A stretch of DNA of 64,000 nucleotides, taken from NCBI RefSeq assembly GCF_014885015.1, contig NZ_JABMIJ010000008.1, forward strand, positions 1 to 64,000, in the 5' to 3' direction. This stretch comes from Spirabiliibacterium falconis. Lineage in GTDB: Bacteria > Pseudomonadota > Gammaproteobacteria > Enterobacterales > Pasteurellaceae. This document shows, piece by piece, positions 1-9,016 of this stretch. Numbering within the stretch: the first letter of the stretch is position 1; every line of letters begins with the position of its first letter. A model generated the notes under the pieces. The model saw only the letters and a list, made by a program, of their open reading frames with translations. It made no database searches and had not been told where the DNA came from. Made by a program: the position numbers and the translations under genes.

Positions 1-21
1 TTCAAATTTTTCTTTAGACAT
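1..21 (-). CDS. tuf: Elongation factor Tu, first seven codons (partial)
   Basis: Read on the minus strand, these bases encode MSKEKFE, the start of proteobacterial EF-Tu; the rest of the gene lies outside the window. An AGAGGG ribosome binding site precedes the ATG. The gene follows a Thr-Tyr-Gly-Thr tRNA cluster on the same strand, the same arrangement as E. coli thrU-tyrU-glyT-thrT-tufB, so it is probably co-transcribed with those tRNAs. Only 21 bases are visible; the call rests on the peptide and the synteny. Confidence 0.85.
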
Positions 22-127
22 TTTAAGTCCCTCTAAACAAACACGGTTATCGATGGTTCTCTACCACATTAACCTAATGTAGATTGCAATTATACAAGAT
101 GAAAGGAAAGTAAGGATAAAGAAGACG

Positions 128-203
128 TGGTGCTGATAGGCAGATTTGAACTGCCGACCTCACCCTTACCAAGGGTGCGCTCTACCGACTGAGCTATATC
201 AGC
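128..203 (-). tRNA. tRNA-Thr (GGT)
   Basis: A 76-nt cloverleaf on the minus strand with encoded CCA. The 5' end is GCTGATATAGCTC and the acceptor stem closes with TATCAGC. The anticodon loop CTTGGTA gives anticodon GGT. It is the last tRNA before tuf. Confidence 0.97.
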
Positions 204-206
204 GTT

Positions 207-282
<76 letters not shown>

Positions 283-323
283 TTCTTATTCATCTACCCC
301 GATCATCACTAGGAAATCATAAA

Positions 324-408
324 TGGTGGAGGGAGAAGGATTCGAACCTTCGAAGGCTGAGCCGGCAGATTTACAGTCTGCTCCCTTTGGCCGCTCGGGA
401 ATCCCTCC
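324..408 (-). tRNA. tRNA-Tyr (GTA)
   Basis: An 85-nt class II tRNA on the minus strand with a long variable arm, starting GGAGGGAT and ending CCA. The anticodon loop contains CTGTAAA, giving anticodon GTA. Confidence 0.97.
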
Positions 409-424
409 ACGGTACTTGTTGTTA

Positions 425-500
<76 letters not shown>

Positions 501-520
501 GACGTAAACAAGTGAGGCGT

Positions 521-548
521 ATTATAGGCATATTAATTTTGCTGACAA
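521..548 (-). promoter_or_regulatory. Promoter of the tRNA-tuf operon
   Basis: On the minus strand TTGTCA and TATAAT are separated by 16 bp, followed by a GC-rich discriminator (ACGCC), as is usual for stringently controlled stable-RNA promoters. The predicted start is about 15 nt before the first tRNA. The rest of the 501-637 gap shows nothing else. Confidence 0.85.
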
Positions 549-637
549 GTGTTTTTTGCAAAAAAAATCATTTTTTCTTGTTGTTCGATTAATTTTCAGC
601 CAATAAACCGCACTTTGTATTTATATTATGCAATTTC

Positions 638-2158
638 TTACTGCGATAAGCGTGCTAATAAGCGATCCATTGCTCGATAACCTAATGCTTCACTTAAATG
701 CGGTTTTTCAATCTTTTCTATGTCATCAAGATCCGCAATAGTGCGTGCTACGCGCAAAATACGATGATAAGCTCGTACCGATAAGCCTAACTTTATGAGT
801 GCATTTTCTAAAAAAGCAGCATCACTTTCACTTAGTGCACAGTATTTTTCAAGGGTTTTACCCTGCAAGTGTGCATTAACACAGCCATTGCGTGCTAATT
901 GTATTTCTCGAACACGATACACTGTCTGGCGTACATCAACGGTACGTTCACCACGATCGCCACCACGCTGTAAACTGCCCGCGGGCAATAATGGTACCTC
1001 AATTGACAAGTCAAAACGATCTAAAAACGGTCCTGAAAGACGATTGAGATAACGGATAATCTGCTGTTGTGATGCGCGATTATGTGTGCCTTGATAATGC
1101 CCTGTCGGACTTGGATTCATGGCGGCGATCAATTGAAATTTGGCAGGAAACCGCACTTTTGCATTGGCTCGTGAAATCACAATCTCCCCTGACTCTAACG
1201 GCTCTCGCAAGGCATCCAATACCCGACGCTCAAACTCTGGTAACTCATCTAAAAACAACACACCATTATGTGCTAATGAAATTTCACCAGGTTTAGGATT
1301 TGAGCCACCGCCCACAAGTGCAGCTAATGACGCACTGTGGTGGGGGCTACGAAATGGACGTTCACGCCAATAACGCGGCTCGCTATGCGTTTGAATTAAA
1401 CTGGCAATCGATGCGCTTTCAATCGCTTCTTCATCCGTCATTTCGGGTAAAAGTGCGGTCAGCCGACTGGCAAGCATCGTTTTGCCTGTTCCTGGTGGTC
1501 CTAAAAATAACAGATTATGCTGCCCCGCAGCAGCAATCGTCAAGGCTCGCTTAGCATGTTGCTGCCCAATAATATCGGTTAAACACAAGTGCGGTTGCCT
1601 CGGTTTATTTGATGGGCGTGGCAATAACTGTGCGACAGGTAAATCCTGCTGTTGTTGCAGGAATGCAGCAACTTGCAATAACGATTCTGCAAAATAGGTC
1701 TGCGTGGAATGAATTAAACTCGCTTGGTTCGCATTTTCAGCGGCAATAATAAGTTCTCGTTGGTCTTTTTGGGCTGCTAATACAGCAGGAATGACTCCTT
1801 GCGTACCGCGTAATTCGCCCGTCAGGGCTAATTCGCCGAGAAATTCATAGCGTGATAACTGTTCGGCATTAATTTGCCCTGATGCTGCTAATATACCCAG
1901 TGCAATGGCAAGATCGTAACGTCCGCCCTCTTTGGGCAAATCCGCTGGTGCCATATTGATGGTCATTCGAGCCACAGGGTATTCAAAATTAGCATTAATT
2001 AATGCACTGCGCACGCGATCGCGTGCTTCCTTCACCGCCGTTTCAGGTAGCCCCACTAGCGTTAGCCCAGGCTTGCCGCGACTTAAATGAACTTCAATGG
2101 TAATTAATGGTGCTTGAATTCCAATACAAGCCCGACTATAAACAATAGCTAATGACAT
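638..2158 (-). CDS. comM: ComM, competence-associated AAA+ helicase (YifB / Mg-chelatase-like)
   Basis: A 506-residue member of the ComM/YifB family. ComM is a hexameric helicase that promotes branch migration of incoming single-stranded DNA during natural transformation. The N-terminal lon-like fold (about residues 1-160) precedes the AAA+ module with Walker A GPPGTGKT at about 220-227 and Walker B LFLDELPEF near 300; the Mg-chelatase C-terminal domain follows. Length matches the family. It is a single-gene unit, preceded by a CRP-S-type site at 2219-2240, in keeping with its place in the Sxy/CRP competence regulon of H. influenzae. Confidence 0.95.
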   Translation of the reverse strand: MSLAIVYSRACIGIQAPLITIEVHLSRGKPGLTLVGLPETAVKEARDRVRSALINANFEYPVARMTINMAPADLPKEGGRYDLAIALGILAASGQINAEQLSRYEFLGELALTGELRGTQGVIPAVLAAQKDQRELIIAAENANQASLIHSTQTYFAESLLQVAAFLQQQQDLPVAQLLPRPSNKPRQPHLCLTDIIGQQHAKRALTIAAAGQHNLLFLGPPGTGKTMLASRLTALLPEMTDEEAIESASIASLIQTHSEPRYWRERPFRSPHHSASLAALVGGGSNPKPGEISLAHNGVLFLDELPEFERRVLDALREPLESGEIVISRANAKVRFPAKFQLIAAMNPSPTGHYQGTHNRASQQQIIRYLNRLSGPFLDRFDLSIEVPLLPAGSLQRGGDRGERTVDVRQTVYRVREIQLARNGCVNAHLQGKTLEKYCALSESDAAFLENALIKLGLSVRAYHRILRVARTIADLDDIEKIEKPHLSEALGYRAMDRLLARLSQ

Positions 2159-2218
2159 ACCGCCTCCTCGACTATCATCATAGCGAAAGTGCGGTTACAG
2201 GCGAGGATATTAGACACA

Positions 2219-2240
2219 TTTTACGATCGTGATCGTAAAA
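2219..2240 (-). promoter_or_regulatory. CRP-S (Sxy-dependent) site of comM
   Basis: A 22-bp near-palindrome with TTTT and AAAA ends around ACGATCGTGATCGT, 61 bp upstream of comM. It has the CGATC half-site of the Pasteurellaceae competence element in place of the canonical CRP TGTGA, which makes CRP binding depend on Sxy/TfoX. A near copy precedes radC and a related one precedes the DNA ligase gene in this window. Confidence 0.8.
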
Positions 2241-2242
2241 TA

Positions 2243-2275
2243 AATAATAAAAATGCACGCTGAATGCGTGCATTT
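2243..2275 (-). terminator. Terminator of gntK-eda
   Basis: A perfect 10-bp stem (AAATGCACGC / GCGTGCATTT, 5-nt loop), followed on the minus strand by a T-rich tail. It lies between the eda stop and the comM control region. Confidence 0.85.
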
Positions 2276-2287
2276 CAAGATATTAGC

Positions 2288-2935
2288 TTAACCTCTCAAT
2301 TGATTGACAAGGGCAACCGCTTCTTTACTTAAACGCGTCACTTCATCCCAATTGCCTGCGGCAACGGCATCATTCGGAATCATCCACGAGCCACCAACTG
2401 TTTTTACGCAGCTTAATGCCAAATAATCTGCCACATTTTTCGGGCTAATGCCGCCTGTTGGGCAAAAACTTAACTGCGGCAATGGCGCAGAGATTGCTTT
2501 AAGCACAGGCGCGCCGCCATTTGCTTCGGCAGGAAAGAATTTTAAGTGATCAAAACCAAGCTCAAGTGCGGTCATCATTTCAGATGGCGTAGCCGTACCC
2601 GGCATTAATGGAATATCACTAGTTGCTGCATGTTTAAGCAAGTTGACACTTGCCCCTGGTGAAATAATAAATTTAGCACCCGCTTCCACTGCTTTATCAT
2701 ACTGCTCGGCATTAAGCACGGTGCCTGCTCCCACTAATGCGTTTGGCATTGCTTCACTAATTGCTTTTATTGCATCTAACGCAACCGCACTACGCAAGGT
2801 AATTTCAAATACGTTAATGCCACCAGCACTAAGTGCTTGCGCCATCGGTACTGCATCTTTTAACGCTTTAATGACCATTACCGGTACAACTGGAGACGCG
2901 GCGAATACTGCGCTAGGCTGAATTTTCCAATTCAT
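2288..2935 (-). CDS. eda: KDPG/KHG aldolase (Entner-Doudoroff)
   Basis: A 215-residue class I aldolase that splits 2-keto-3-deoxy-6-phosphogluconate into pyruvate and glyceraldehyde-3-phosphate, and can also act on 4-hydroxy-2-oxoglutarate. The Schiff-base lysine lies in HLKFFPAE and the acidic partner in FEITLR, both typical of Eda. It lies 93 bp downstream of gntK on the same strand. Together they would take gluconate to 6-phosphogluconate and KDPG to trioses; the dehydratase (edd) is not in this window. The intergenic gap contains an AT-rich promoter-like stretch and a weak CRP-like TGTGA half-site near 3018-3032. Confidence 0.93.
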   Translation of the reverse strand: MNWKIQPSAVFAASPVVPVMVIKALKDAVPMAQALSAGGINVFEITLRSAVALDAIKAISEAMPNALVGAGTVLNAEQYDKAVEAGAKFIISPGASVNLLKHAATSDIPLMPGTATPSEMMTALELGFDHLKFFPAEANGGAPVLKAISAPLPQLSFCPTGGISPKNVADYLALSCVKTVGGSWMIPNDAVAAGNWDEVTRLSKEAVALVNQLRG

Positions 2936-3028
2936 ATTTTTATCCCTTCTTAAAGATGAAACACTGTTTCTAAATATAACAAAAATTTTTTATCGTGTCG
3001 CTTTTATCATAATGCAATGTGATCTAGG

Positions 3029-3559
3029 TCAACTGTTTTTAGCTAATGTCGGAATAAAATCGTAAAGTGCGGTTATCAACCGCACTTTAACTTGTTCAAA
3101 ATCCCCTTCGATAGAAACAGGTAGCACATCATCTTCACCGCTTGGTTCTTCAAGCGTAGCGAATTGACTTTTTAACATGTCGTCTTTCATAAAATGGCCT
3201 TTACGAGCACGCATTCTTGCTAAAATCAAGTCAAAATCCCCATCAAGATAGACAAAACATAATTTGTCATTATCTTGGCGAATGCGATCACGATAAACTT
3301 TTTTCAATGCAGAGCATACAATAATGCCGACTTCATTTTTTGCGATAAGCGAAAATGCAGCATCATTGATACGCTCCAGCCATGGTGTGCGATCTGCGTC
3401 ATTTAACGGCGTGCCTTGTGCCATTTTAAGAATATTGGCGCGTGGATGAAGGTCATCTCCGTCAATAAACTTCAACGTTAATTCGTTCGCAACCGCTTGT
3501 CCTAAGCTGCTTTTCCCTGTACCTGAAACGCCCATTAAGATGATGGCATACCCACTCAT
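3029..3559 (-). CDS. gntK: Gluconokinase
   Basis: A 176-residue P-loop kinase that phosphorylates D-gluconate to 6-phosphogluconate. Walker A is GVSGTGKS at residues 9-16, followed by the GDDLHP motif of the GntK family. The start is supported by an AAGGA site. It probably forms an operon with eda. Two features are odd: a perfect inverted USS pair (3064-3088) lies wholly inside the last 20 codons, and a terminator hairpin (3574-3603) ends only 15 bp before the start codon. Confidence 0.93.
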   Translation of the reverse strand: MSGYAIILMGVSGTGKSSLGQAVANELTLKFIDGDDLHPRANILKMAQGTPLNDADRTPWLERINDAAFSLIAKNEVGIIVCSALKKVYRDRIRQDNDKLCFVYLDGDFDLILARMRARKGHFMKDDMLKSQFATLEEPSGEDDVLPVSIEGDFEQVKVRLITALYDFIPTLAKNS

Positions 3560-3573
3560 ATTTATTCCTTACT

Positions 3574-3603
3574 AAAAACATCAGCATAATGCTGATGTTT
3601 TTT
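3574..3603. terminator. Bidirectional-looking terminator between nlpD and gntK
   Basis: The stem ACATCAGC / GCTGATGT with a 4-base loop has A/T tracts on both sides, so it can terminate the minus-strand nlpD operon. It abuts the gntK ribosome binding site. Confidence 0.85.
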
Positions 3604-3605
3604 GA

Positions 3606-4871
3606 TTATTGTGCTGGCAAATAACGCATTGGATCAACGGATTTTCCTTTGTAACGAATTTCAAAGTGTAATTTTACACCATTCGTACCAGAGCTTCCCA
3701 TTTTAGCGATTTGCTGCCCTGCACTGACTTGTTGCTGATCTTTAACTAAAATGCTTTCATTGTGGGCATAGGCACTAAGATAATCATCATTGTGTTTGAT
3801 AATGATCAAGTTACCATAACCACGTAGGGCATTTCCAGCATAGACCACTCGCCCACTGGCAGCTGCGTTAACAGCTTGTCCACGCGACCCTGAAATATCA
3901 ATTCCTTTATTACCGCCATCTGCGGAAGAAAATCCTTGAATAATGCGCCCTTTGCTCGGCCAATTCCAGCGAATATTTGACGTTGCAGGCGGTGGTGGCG
4001 TAACCGTTTTTGCCGCCGTCGCACTGCCTGCACTCGCAACTACCCCCGTTGTAGCACTCACGCCCTTATTACCTGCCATAGCAGGGTTACCCACGCTCGC
4101 TTTGATTGGTCCACTGATACTACCATCAGACCCAAACTTCGTATTATTCGGGCCTGTCGTATATGTCACCGCTGGCTCGACGGGTTTCGCTACAGGCTGT
4201 GGCGCAGGTGTTGTCGGTTGTGGCGCAACGTTTGCATTATTTGCCACATTGTGGTTTTCGCCCAGTTTTAACACTTGCCCCACTTTTAAACTGTATGGCT
4301 CACTCATATTATTTTTTGCCGCCAGCTCTTTCACGTCCATGCCCGAAATATAGGCTATCAAAAACATCGTATCGCCTTTGCGGACAGTATATGTATCGCC
4401 TTTATAAAAACCTTTATCAATTTGATTATAAATTGGCGCATTGGTAGCCGCATCCCGTGGGATCGTGAAATCTTGTGAAACAGCTTGAGCTTTTGTTTTC
4501 ACGGTATTTACCGCTGCTTGTTGAGTATGTGAAACCTGTTGTTGTGCTGACGATACCGCACTTTGGGTGGTTTGTGTTACTTTACCGACCGCACTTTGAG
4601 CATGTTGTTGCACTTCCCCAATCGGTTTAGCAATGGCACTTTGTACATTTTGCTGAATATTGTCTGGACTGACATTCATGCTCTCAGGCATACTTTGTGG
4701 CTGCAATGTTGGCTGCCAACTGCCATTACTTGCCCCCGTATTTTCCACTGGTTGCATAATCCCTGGTGAAAGTGTTCCATCCGCACTTTCTACCGGTGCT
4801 GAATTATTACTAGAACAACCCGCCAATGCCAACGCTAGGGCACTGAGTGGAAACAAAATTGATACTCTCAT
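3606..4871 (-). CDS. nlpD: NlpD/LppB, outer-membrane lipoprotein with LysM and degenerate LytM domain
   Basis: A 421-residue lipoprotein. The start at 4871 is chosen because AAGGA precedes it and a clean signal peptide follows (lipobox LALAGC, Cys19); the longer frame has no signal. A Gln/Ala-rich linker (about 60-135) is followed by LysM (about 161-203) and a C-terminal M23/LytM domain (about 315-415). The zinc ligands are not conserved (NKGID in place of HxxxD, KLHFE in place of HxHFE), as in NlpD proteins that activate amidase AmiC during division and do not cut peptidoglycan themselves. Last gene of the ftsB operon; no rpoS follows it. Confidence 0.93.
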   Translation of the reverse strand: MRVSILFPLSALALALAGCSSNNSAPVESADGTLSPGIMQPVENTGASNGSWQPTLQPQSMPESMNVSPDNIQQNVQSAIAKPIGEVQQHAQSAVGKVTQTTQSAVSSAQQQVSHTQQAAVNTVKTKAQAVSQDFTIPRDAATNAPIYNQIDKGFYKGDTYTVRKGDTMFLIAYISGMDVKELAAKNNMSEPYSLKVGQVLKLGENHNVANNANVAPQPTTPAPQPVAKPVEPAVTYTTGPNNTKFGSDGSISGPIKASVGNPAMAGNKGVSATTGVVASAGSATAAKTVTPPPPATSNIRWNWPSKGRIIQGFSSADGGNKGIDISGSRGQAVNAAASGRVVYAGNALRGYGNLIIIKHNDDYLSAYAHNESILVKDQQQVSAGQQIAKMGSSGTNGVKLHFEIRYKGKSVDPMRYLPAQ

Positions 4872-4896
4872 AAAAAATCCTTTACACTGTAATTGA

Positions 4897-5472
4897 TTAA
4901 CGTAACAAAAAATAAGCAATAATGGCTAAGACTACCACGCCCCAACCGATCACTTCAATAGAGCGGCGTAATCTTGCTTCAATTTTTGGTCCGCCCCAGG
5001 CAGCAAGTTTTGCCACCAGCAAAAAACGTGCCGCTCGTGAAATAAATGCCGTGATCACAAATGGGAAAAAGGCCATTTGCATCACACCGCTGGCGAGGGT
5101 GAATAATTTGTATGGAATGGGCGAAAATCCCGCCACAAACAACACCAAAATCCCCCATTGATCAAACCACGCAATCACTTGATTGAATTTAGCAAGATAG
5201 CCAAATTGTACAATATAATGGTGTAGCCAATCATACGCTGTGTAGCCGATAAAATAACCTATCATCCCCCCTAAAACAGAGGTTGCTGCCGTGATCAAGG
5301 CGAGTTTTAACCACCGTTGTGGCCGCGTCATCGCCATAGGAATTAACATCACATCAGGCGGAATAGGAAAAAAAATTGCTTCAATAAAACTCACCAAGGC
5401 AAGCCAATAAACCGCAAAACGATGTCGAGACCATTGCATGGTTTTGTCATAAAGTGTGCCAAATAATCTCAC
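4897..5472 (-). CDS. yqaA: YqaA-type membrane protein (DedA/VTT family)
   Basis: A 191-residue protein of the SNARE-associated/VTT (DedA-like) superfamily, probably in the inner membrane. Hydrophobic segments lie near residues 18-45, 60-85, 105-140 and 170-190; PIPPDVMLIPM and GFSPIPYKLF resemble conserved DedA loops. The start overlaps the pcm stop by 4 bp and nlpD starts 25 bp after its own stop, so it belongs to the same operon. Its exact function is not established; DedA relatives are linked to lipid scrambling and envelope homeostasis. Confidence 0.85.
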   Translation of the reverse strand: MRLFGTLYDKTMQWSRHRFAVYWLALVSFIEAIFFPIPPDVMLIPMAMTRPQRWLKLALITAATSVLGGMIGYFIGYTAYDWLHHYIVQFGYLAKFNQVIAWFDQWGILVLFVAGFSPIPYKLFTLASGVMQMAFFPFVITAFISRAARFLLVAKLAAWGGPKIEARLRRSIEVIGWGVVVLAIIAYFLLR

Positions 5473-6101
5473 TGCACATCCCCTTTAATTAACGGTACAA
5501 ACCGCACTTTTTCAATCCGTTGCACCTGAAACTGATCACCTATGCGGGTAATCAGTTGTAATTCTTGTTCTTGAGCAACATCACCTATAGGTAAGACCAT
5601 TTTAGCATGTTGCTTTAATTGCATAATCAATTCATACGGCATTGTATGCGCCGCTGCGGTTACAATAATGGCATCAAATGGAGCTTTCGCAGCCCAACCT
5701 TGCCACCCGTCTGCATGACGCAGGTGGATATTGTGTAACCCCAACTGTTTAAAACGGCGCAGTGCTTGCCATTGTAGTGTTTTAATGCGTTCTATGCTGT
5801 ACACCTGTGCACATAATTTGGCTAAAAGTGCGGTTTGATACCCACTGCCCGTGCCAATTTCCAAAACCTTAAAGTGCGGTTGCAATGCTAAAAGCTGTGT
5901 CATTTTTGCCACAGTGTAGGGCTGTGAGAGCGTTTGCCCCTCACCAATCGGAATAGGCGTGTGATCAAAACACCGCTGTGCAAAAGCCTCTTCGACAAAC
6001 AAAGGGCGAGGAATTTCGAGCATTGCTTTAAGCACGGCTTCGTCTGAAATGCCTTGCTGGTAGAGTTTCTCAACCCACGGTCGTTGATAAGACACAGACA
6101 T
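5469..6101 (-). CDS. pcm: Protein-L-isoaspartate O-methyltransferase
   Basis: A 210-residue SAM-dependent methyltransferase that methylates isoaspartyl residues and so starts repair of damaged proteins. The SAM-binding glycine loop is LEIGTGSGYQTALLA, and VLPIG lies downstream, as in Pcm. Its start shares one base with the surE stop and its stop overlaps yqaA, which indicates translational coupling. Adjacent surE is the usual partner. Confidence 0.94.
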   Translation of the reverse strand: MSVSYQRPWVEKLYQQGISDEAVLKAMLEIPRPLFVEEAFAQRCFDHTPIPIGEGQTLSQPYTVAKMTQLLALQPHFKVLEIGTGSGYQTALLAKLCAQVYSIERIKTLQWQALRRFKQLGLHNIHLRHADGWQGWAAKAPFDAIIVTAAAHTMPYELIMQLKQHAKMVLPIGDVAQEQELQLITRIGDQFQVQRIEKVRFVPLIKGDVQ

Positions 6102-6841
6102 TAGTCACTTTCTACCCATTGTCGTAATTTTTCTAATGAATGATGTGCCGTCATATCCGTTTGTATAGGCGTCAACGACACATAGCCGTTTCTGACCGCA
6201 TGAAAATCCGTACCAACATCTGCGTATTCTGGCAAGCCACTAACCCCCACCCAATAAATTTTCTCACCGCGAGGGTCAACTTGTTTAATTAATTCGCTAG
6301 CACATTGGCGATAGCCTAAATGAGTTACCTGCATGCCTTGTAGTTGGTCAAAAGGCACATCAGGTACATTGATATTAATAATTTCGTGCTTGCCCAGTAA
6401 GCTAGGATAGAGCTTTTCAATCAAATCACACACCACTTTTGCAGCCGTTTCAAAATAAATACGTCCATCAAGCGAAACAGCAATCGACGGTAAGCCCAAA
6501 TGCCGCCCTTCCAACGCGGCTGCCACAGTGCCTGAATAAATGACATCATCACCTAAATTGGCACCTGCATTAATGCCTGACACCACTAAATCTATTGGTT
6601 GCTGTAACAATCCATTAAGTGCCAAATGCACACAATCCGCAGGCGTACCATTTACGCAATAATCACCGTTACTTAATTGATGCGGTCGCAGTGGTTCAAC
6701 CAATGTCAGCGAGCTGGATGCCGCACTACGATTTCGATCAGGCGCAACGACAATCACCTCAGCGAACTGCCGCAACGCGTGTGCCATCACTTGAATACCT
6801 TGTGCGTGAATACCATCATCATTACTTAATAAAATTCGCAT
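6101..6841 (-). CDS. surE: 5'/3'-nucleotidase SurE
   Basis: A 246-residue metal-dependent nucleotidase/exopolyphosphatase. The N-terminal [10 protein letters not shown] motif carries the metal-binding Asp pair and [19 protein letters not shown] is the second signature. Length is standard. It overlaps its neighbours pcm and truD by one base on each side. Confidence 0.95.
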   Translation of the reverse strand: MRILLSNDDGIHAQGIQVMAHALRQFAEVIVVAPDRNRSAASSSLTLVEPLRPHQLSNGDYCVNGTPADCVHLALNGLLQQPIDLVVSGINAGANLGDDVIYSGTVAAALEGRHLGLPSIAVSLDGRIYFETAAKVVCDLIEKLYPSLLGKHEIININVPDVPFDQLQGMQVTHLGYRQCASELIKQVDPRGEKIYWVGVSGLPEYADVGTDFHAVRNGYVSLTPIQTDMTAHHSLEKLRQWVESD

Positions 6842-7863
6842 TATGATCCTTGATTTTCAATATTGACTAATTCGCGTATCAACGCTGTAGCGTAGCTACC
6901 GCTATTGAGAGTAAAGTTGAGTTGCAAGCCATCTTGCGTAAAGCGATACGTTAGCTTATCAGGTACTGCCAATAACGCTCTCCGATCACTTTTGACGCGA
7001 GCTTTTTTCAACAATTCACAAAGTGCGGTCTGAGAAACAAGCTGTGCTTGCTCAAAAGCCAATGCCTCATTGTGCGTCAACACCCCATCATCGCCAAATA
7101 ATGGCGCAGTAAGTTGCACATCACCTTGCTCAAAGCGTGCCTGAGTTGCTTCACGCTCGCCTGCATCGACAATAAACCAACTATTCGAGCCACGAAGCCG
7201 CATGGCATCCCCCACCAGCACGGTTTGAGTTAGGCCCTGTTGAATACGAGCGGAAACAATTTGATTATATAATTCACTACGTGCCGCAGAAAGATAAAAA
7301 CTGCGTTTTTTGCGATCACGAACTGAAATTTCGCCTGCCGCCCAACGCAATGCCTGCGTCAAATTGTTGCCATCACGCCCAAAACGCTGTTCAGTGAAAT
7401 AATTAGGAAAACCGCACTTTTGTATTTTTTCAAGTCGAGAGTTCAGATCGGTACTGTCTGGAACATCACGCAGCAAAATCGTAAAATGATTAGCTTGCAG
7501 GCTGCCAATACGGATTTTGCGGTTATGCCGTATTACATTCACAATTTCCACTCTCTCAAGCTGGAACTGGCTGAAATCTGGCGTTGCTTTGCCAGGTAAA
7601 TGTAAGCAAAACCACTGTTCGGTGATTCCGTGACGATCTTTTAATCCTGCATAGCTCCAATCACGCTGGCTAACACCAGCAAATTGTGCAAGTTTTTCGC
7701 CAACAAACAAGGTATTACAATGGGTTTTGCGAACATAAACCGCAACAAACTCGCCTTCACCTGCGAGATCATAACCCAATATTTCCTGTACACAAAAATC
7801 ACTTGGCTGCACTTTTAAACGTGCGCTTTGCTGAGGCTTTCCATATAAATATGCGAGTGTCAT
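6841..7863 (-). CDS. truD: tRNA pseudouridine(13) synthase
   Basis: A 340-residue TruD enzyme that makes pseudouridine-13 in tRNA-Glu. The catalytic Asp lies in [11 protein letters not shown], and [12 protein letters not shown] and the insertion domain are recognisable. It sits between ispF (4-bp overlap) and surE (1-bp overlap) in the operon. Confidence 0.95.
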   Translation of the reverse strand: MTLAYLYGKPQQSARLKVQPSDFCVQEILGYDLAGEGEFVAVYVRKTHCNTLFVGEKLAQFAGVSQRDWSYAGLKDRHGITEQWFCLHLPGKATPDFSQFQLERVEIVNVIRHNRKIRIGSLQANHFTILLRDVPDSTDLNSRLEKIQKCGFPNYFTEQRFGRDGNNLTQALRWAAGEISVRDRKKRSFYLSAARSELYNQIVSARIQQGLTQTVLVGDAMRLRGSNSWFIVDAGEREATQARFEQGDVQLTAPLFGDDGVLTHNEALAFEQAQLVSQTALCELLKKARVKSDRRALLAVPDKLTYRFTQDGLQLNFTLNSGSYATALIRELVNIENQGS

Positions 7864-8339
7864 TGTGCCACCAACAAGGCGACCGCCTCACACGCTATGC
7901 CCTCTCCGCGTCCTGTAAAACCGAGCTTTTCAGTGGTGGTGGCTTTGACATTAACTTGCTCAATAGTACATGCTAAGACATCTGCAATGGCTTGCCTCAT
8001 GGCATCAATATAGGGGCGCATTTTCGGTGCTTGTGCAATAATGGTCACATCAACATTCCCCACGACCCAGCCACCTGACCGCACTTTTGCGTAGGCTTGG
8101 CGCAATAAGACCTTACTATCTGCGTTTTTATACGCCATATCGGTATCAGGAAATAATTTTCCAATATCACCCAGTGCAGCAGCGCCCAACAGTGCATCTG
8201 TCAGTGCGTGCAAAGCAACATCGCCGTCGGAATGCGCCAATAAGCCTTGATGATACGGCACGGTTACCCCCCCGATGATTATCGGACCTTGCCCGCCAAA
8301 TGCGTGCACATCAAAACCATGTCCAATTCGTATTGTCAC
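7860..8339 (-). CDS. ispF: 2-C-methyl-D-erythritol 2,4-cyclodiphosphate synthase
   Basis: A 159-residue enzyme of the MEP isoprenoid pathway, which cyclises CDP-ME 2-phosphate. The zinc-binding DVH motif is in [10 protein letters not shown] and the HSDGD motif follows near residue 37. Its start overlaps the ispD stop by 4 bp, so consecutive pathway steps are translationally coupled. Confidence 0.96.
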   Translation of the reverse strand: MTIRIGHGFDVHAFGGQGPIIIGGVTVPYHQGLLAHSDGDVALHALTDALLGAAALGDIGKLFPDTDMAYKNADSKVLLRQAYAKVRSGGWVVGNVDVTIIAQAPKMRPYIDAMRQAIADVLACTIEQVNVKATTTEKLGFTGRGEGIACEAVALLVAQ

Positions 8340-9016
8340 TTTTCTCTCCGTTGTAAATAAAATTCGGCTAACGCTAAATCTTCGGGACGTGTAATTTTAA
8401 TATTATCCCGCCGCCCTTCGATCAAGTGCGGTTTAACCCCTAATTGCTCAACCGCACTTGCATCATCAGTCAGCTCGATTGCATTGGCAAAGGCATGTTC
8501 ATAGCCCGCCCGCAATAGCTTCACCTGAAAAAACTGCGGTGTTAATGCCTGCCATAGCAATGTGCGATCAACGGTTTCTACGATGCCACCATCGCGATCC
8601 GCTAACTTTATCGTGTCTGTGACAGGGCACGCTAAAATGCCCCCCTGCGGATCATGTACGGCTAATAACTTCTCCAGATCGTCCAAATGCAAGCAAGCAC
8701 GTGCGCCATCATGCACCAATACCCAAGTGTCATCTGCTAATGTGCATAATGCGTTATAGACCGATTCTGCGCGTGTTTCGCCCCCAAGCACATACCGCAC
8801 TTTTGAACTAAAGTGCGGTTTAAGCTGCTCAATAAGTGTGTCGTTTTGCGCCACTGCAAGAACAATTTCCTCAACTGCGCTATGGCTAGCCAATAATGCA
8901 ACCGTGTGCTCAAGCACCGTTTTATTGCCCAATGGCAAATACTGCTTCGGCACAGCCGCCCCCATGCGGCTTCCCACACCAGCTGCTGGCACTATCGCAA
9001 CAATATGGCGTGCCAT
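8336..9016 (-). CDS. ispD: 2-C-methyl-D-erythritol 4-phosphate cytidylyltransferase
   Basis: A 226-residue MEP-pathway nucleotidyltransferase that joins CTP to methylerythritol phosphate. The N-terminal [16 protein letters not shown] signature and VHDGARAC are present. It is coupled to ftsB upstream (1-bp overlap) and ispF downstream (4-bp overlap). A perfect inverted USS pair lies inside the coding region at 8794-8820, and a looser pair at 8424-8459. Confidence 0.95.
   Translation of the reverse strand: MARHIVAIVPAAGVGSRMGAAVPKQYLPLGNKTVLEHTVALLASHSAVEEIVLAVAQNDTLIEQLKPHFSSKVRYVLGGETRAESVYNALCTLADDTWVLVHDGARACLHLDDLEKLLAVHDPQGGILACPVTDTIKLADRDGGIVETVDRTLLWQALTPQFFQVKLLRAGYEHAFANAIELTDDASAVEQLGVKPHLIEGRRDNIKITRPEDLALAEFYLQRREK

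Noticed and set aside
3018..3032. A CRP site before eda
   Set aside because: Only one half (TGTGA) is good, and it overlaps the gntK stop codon; too weak to annotate as a site.
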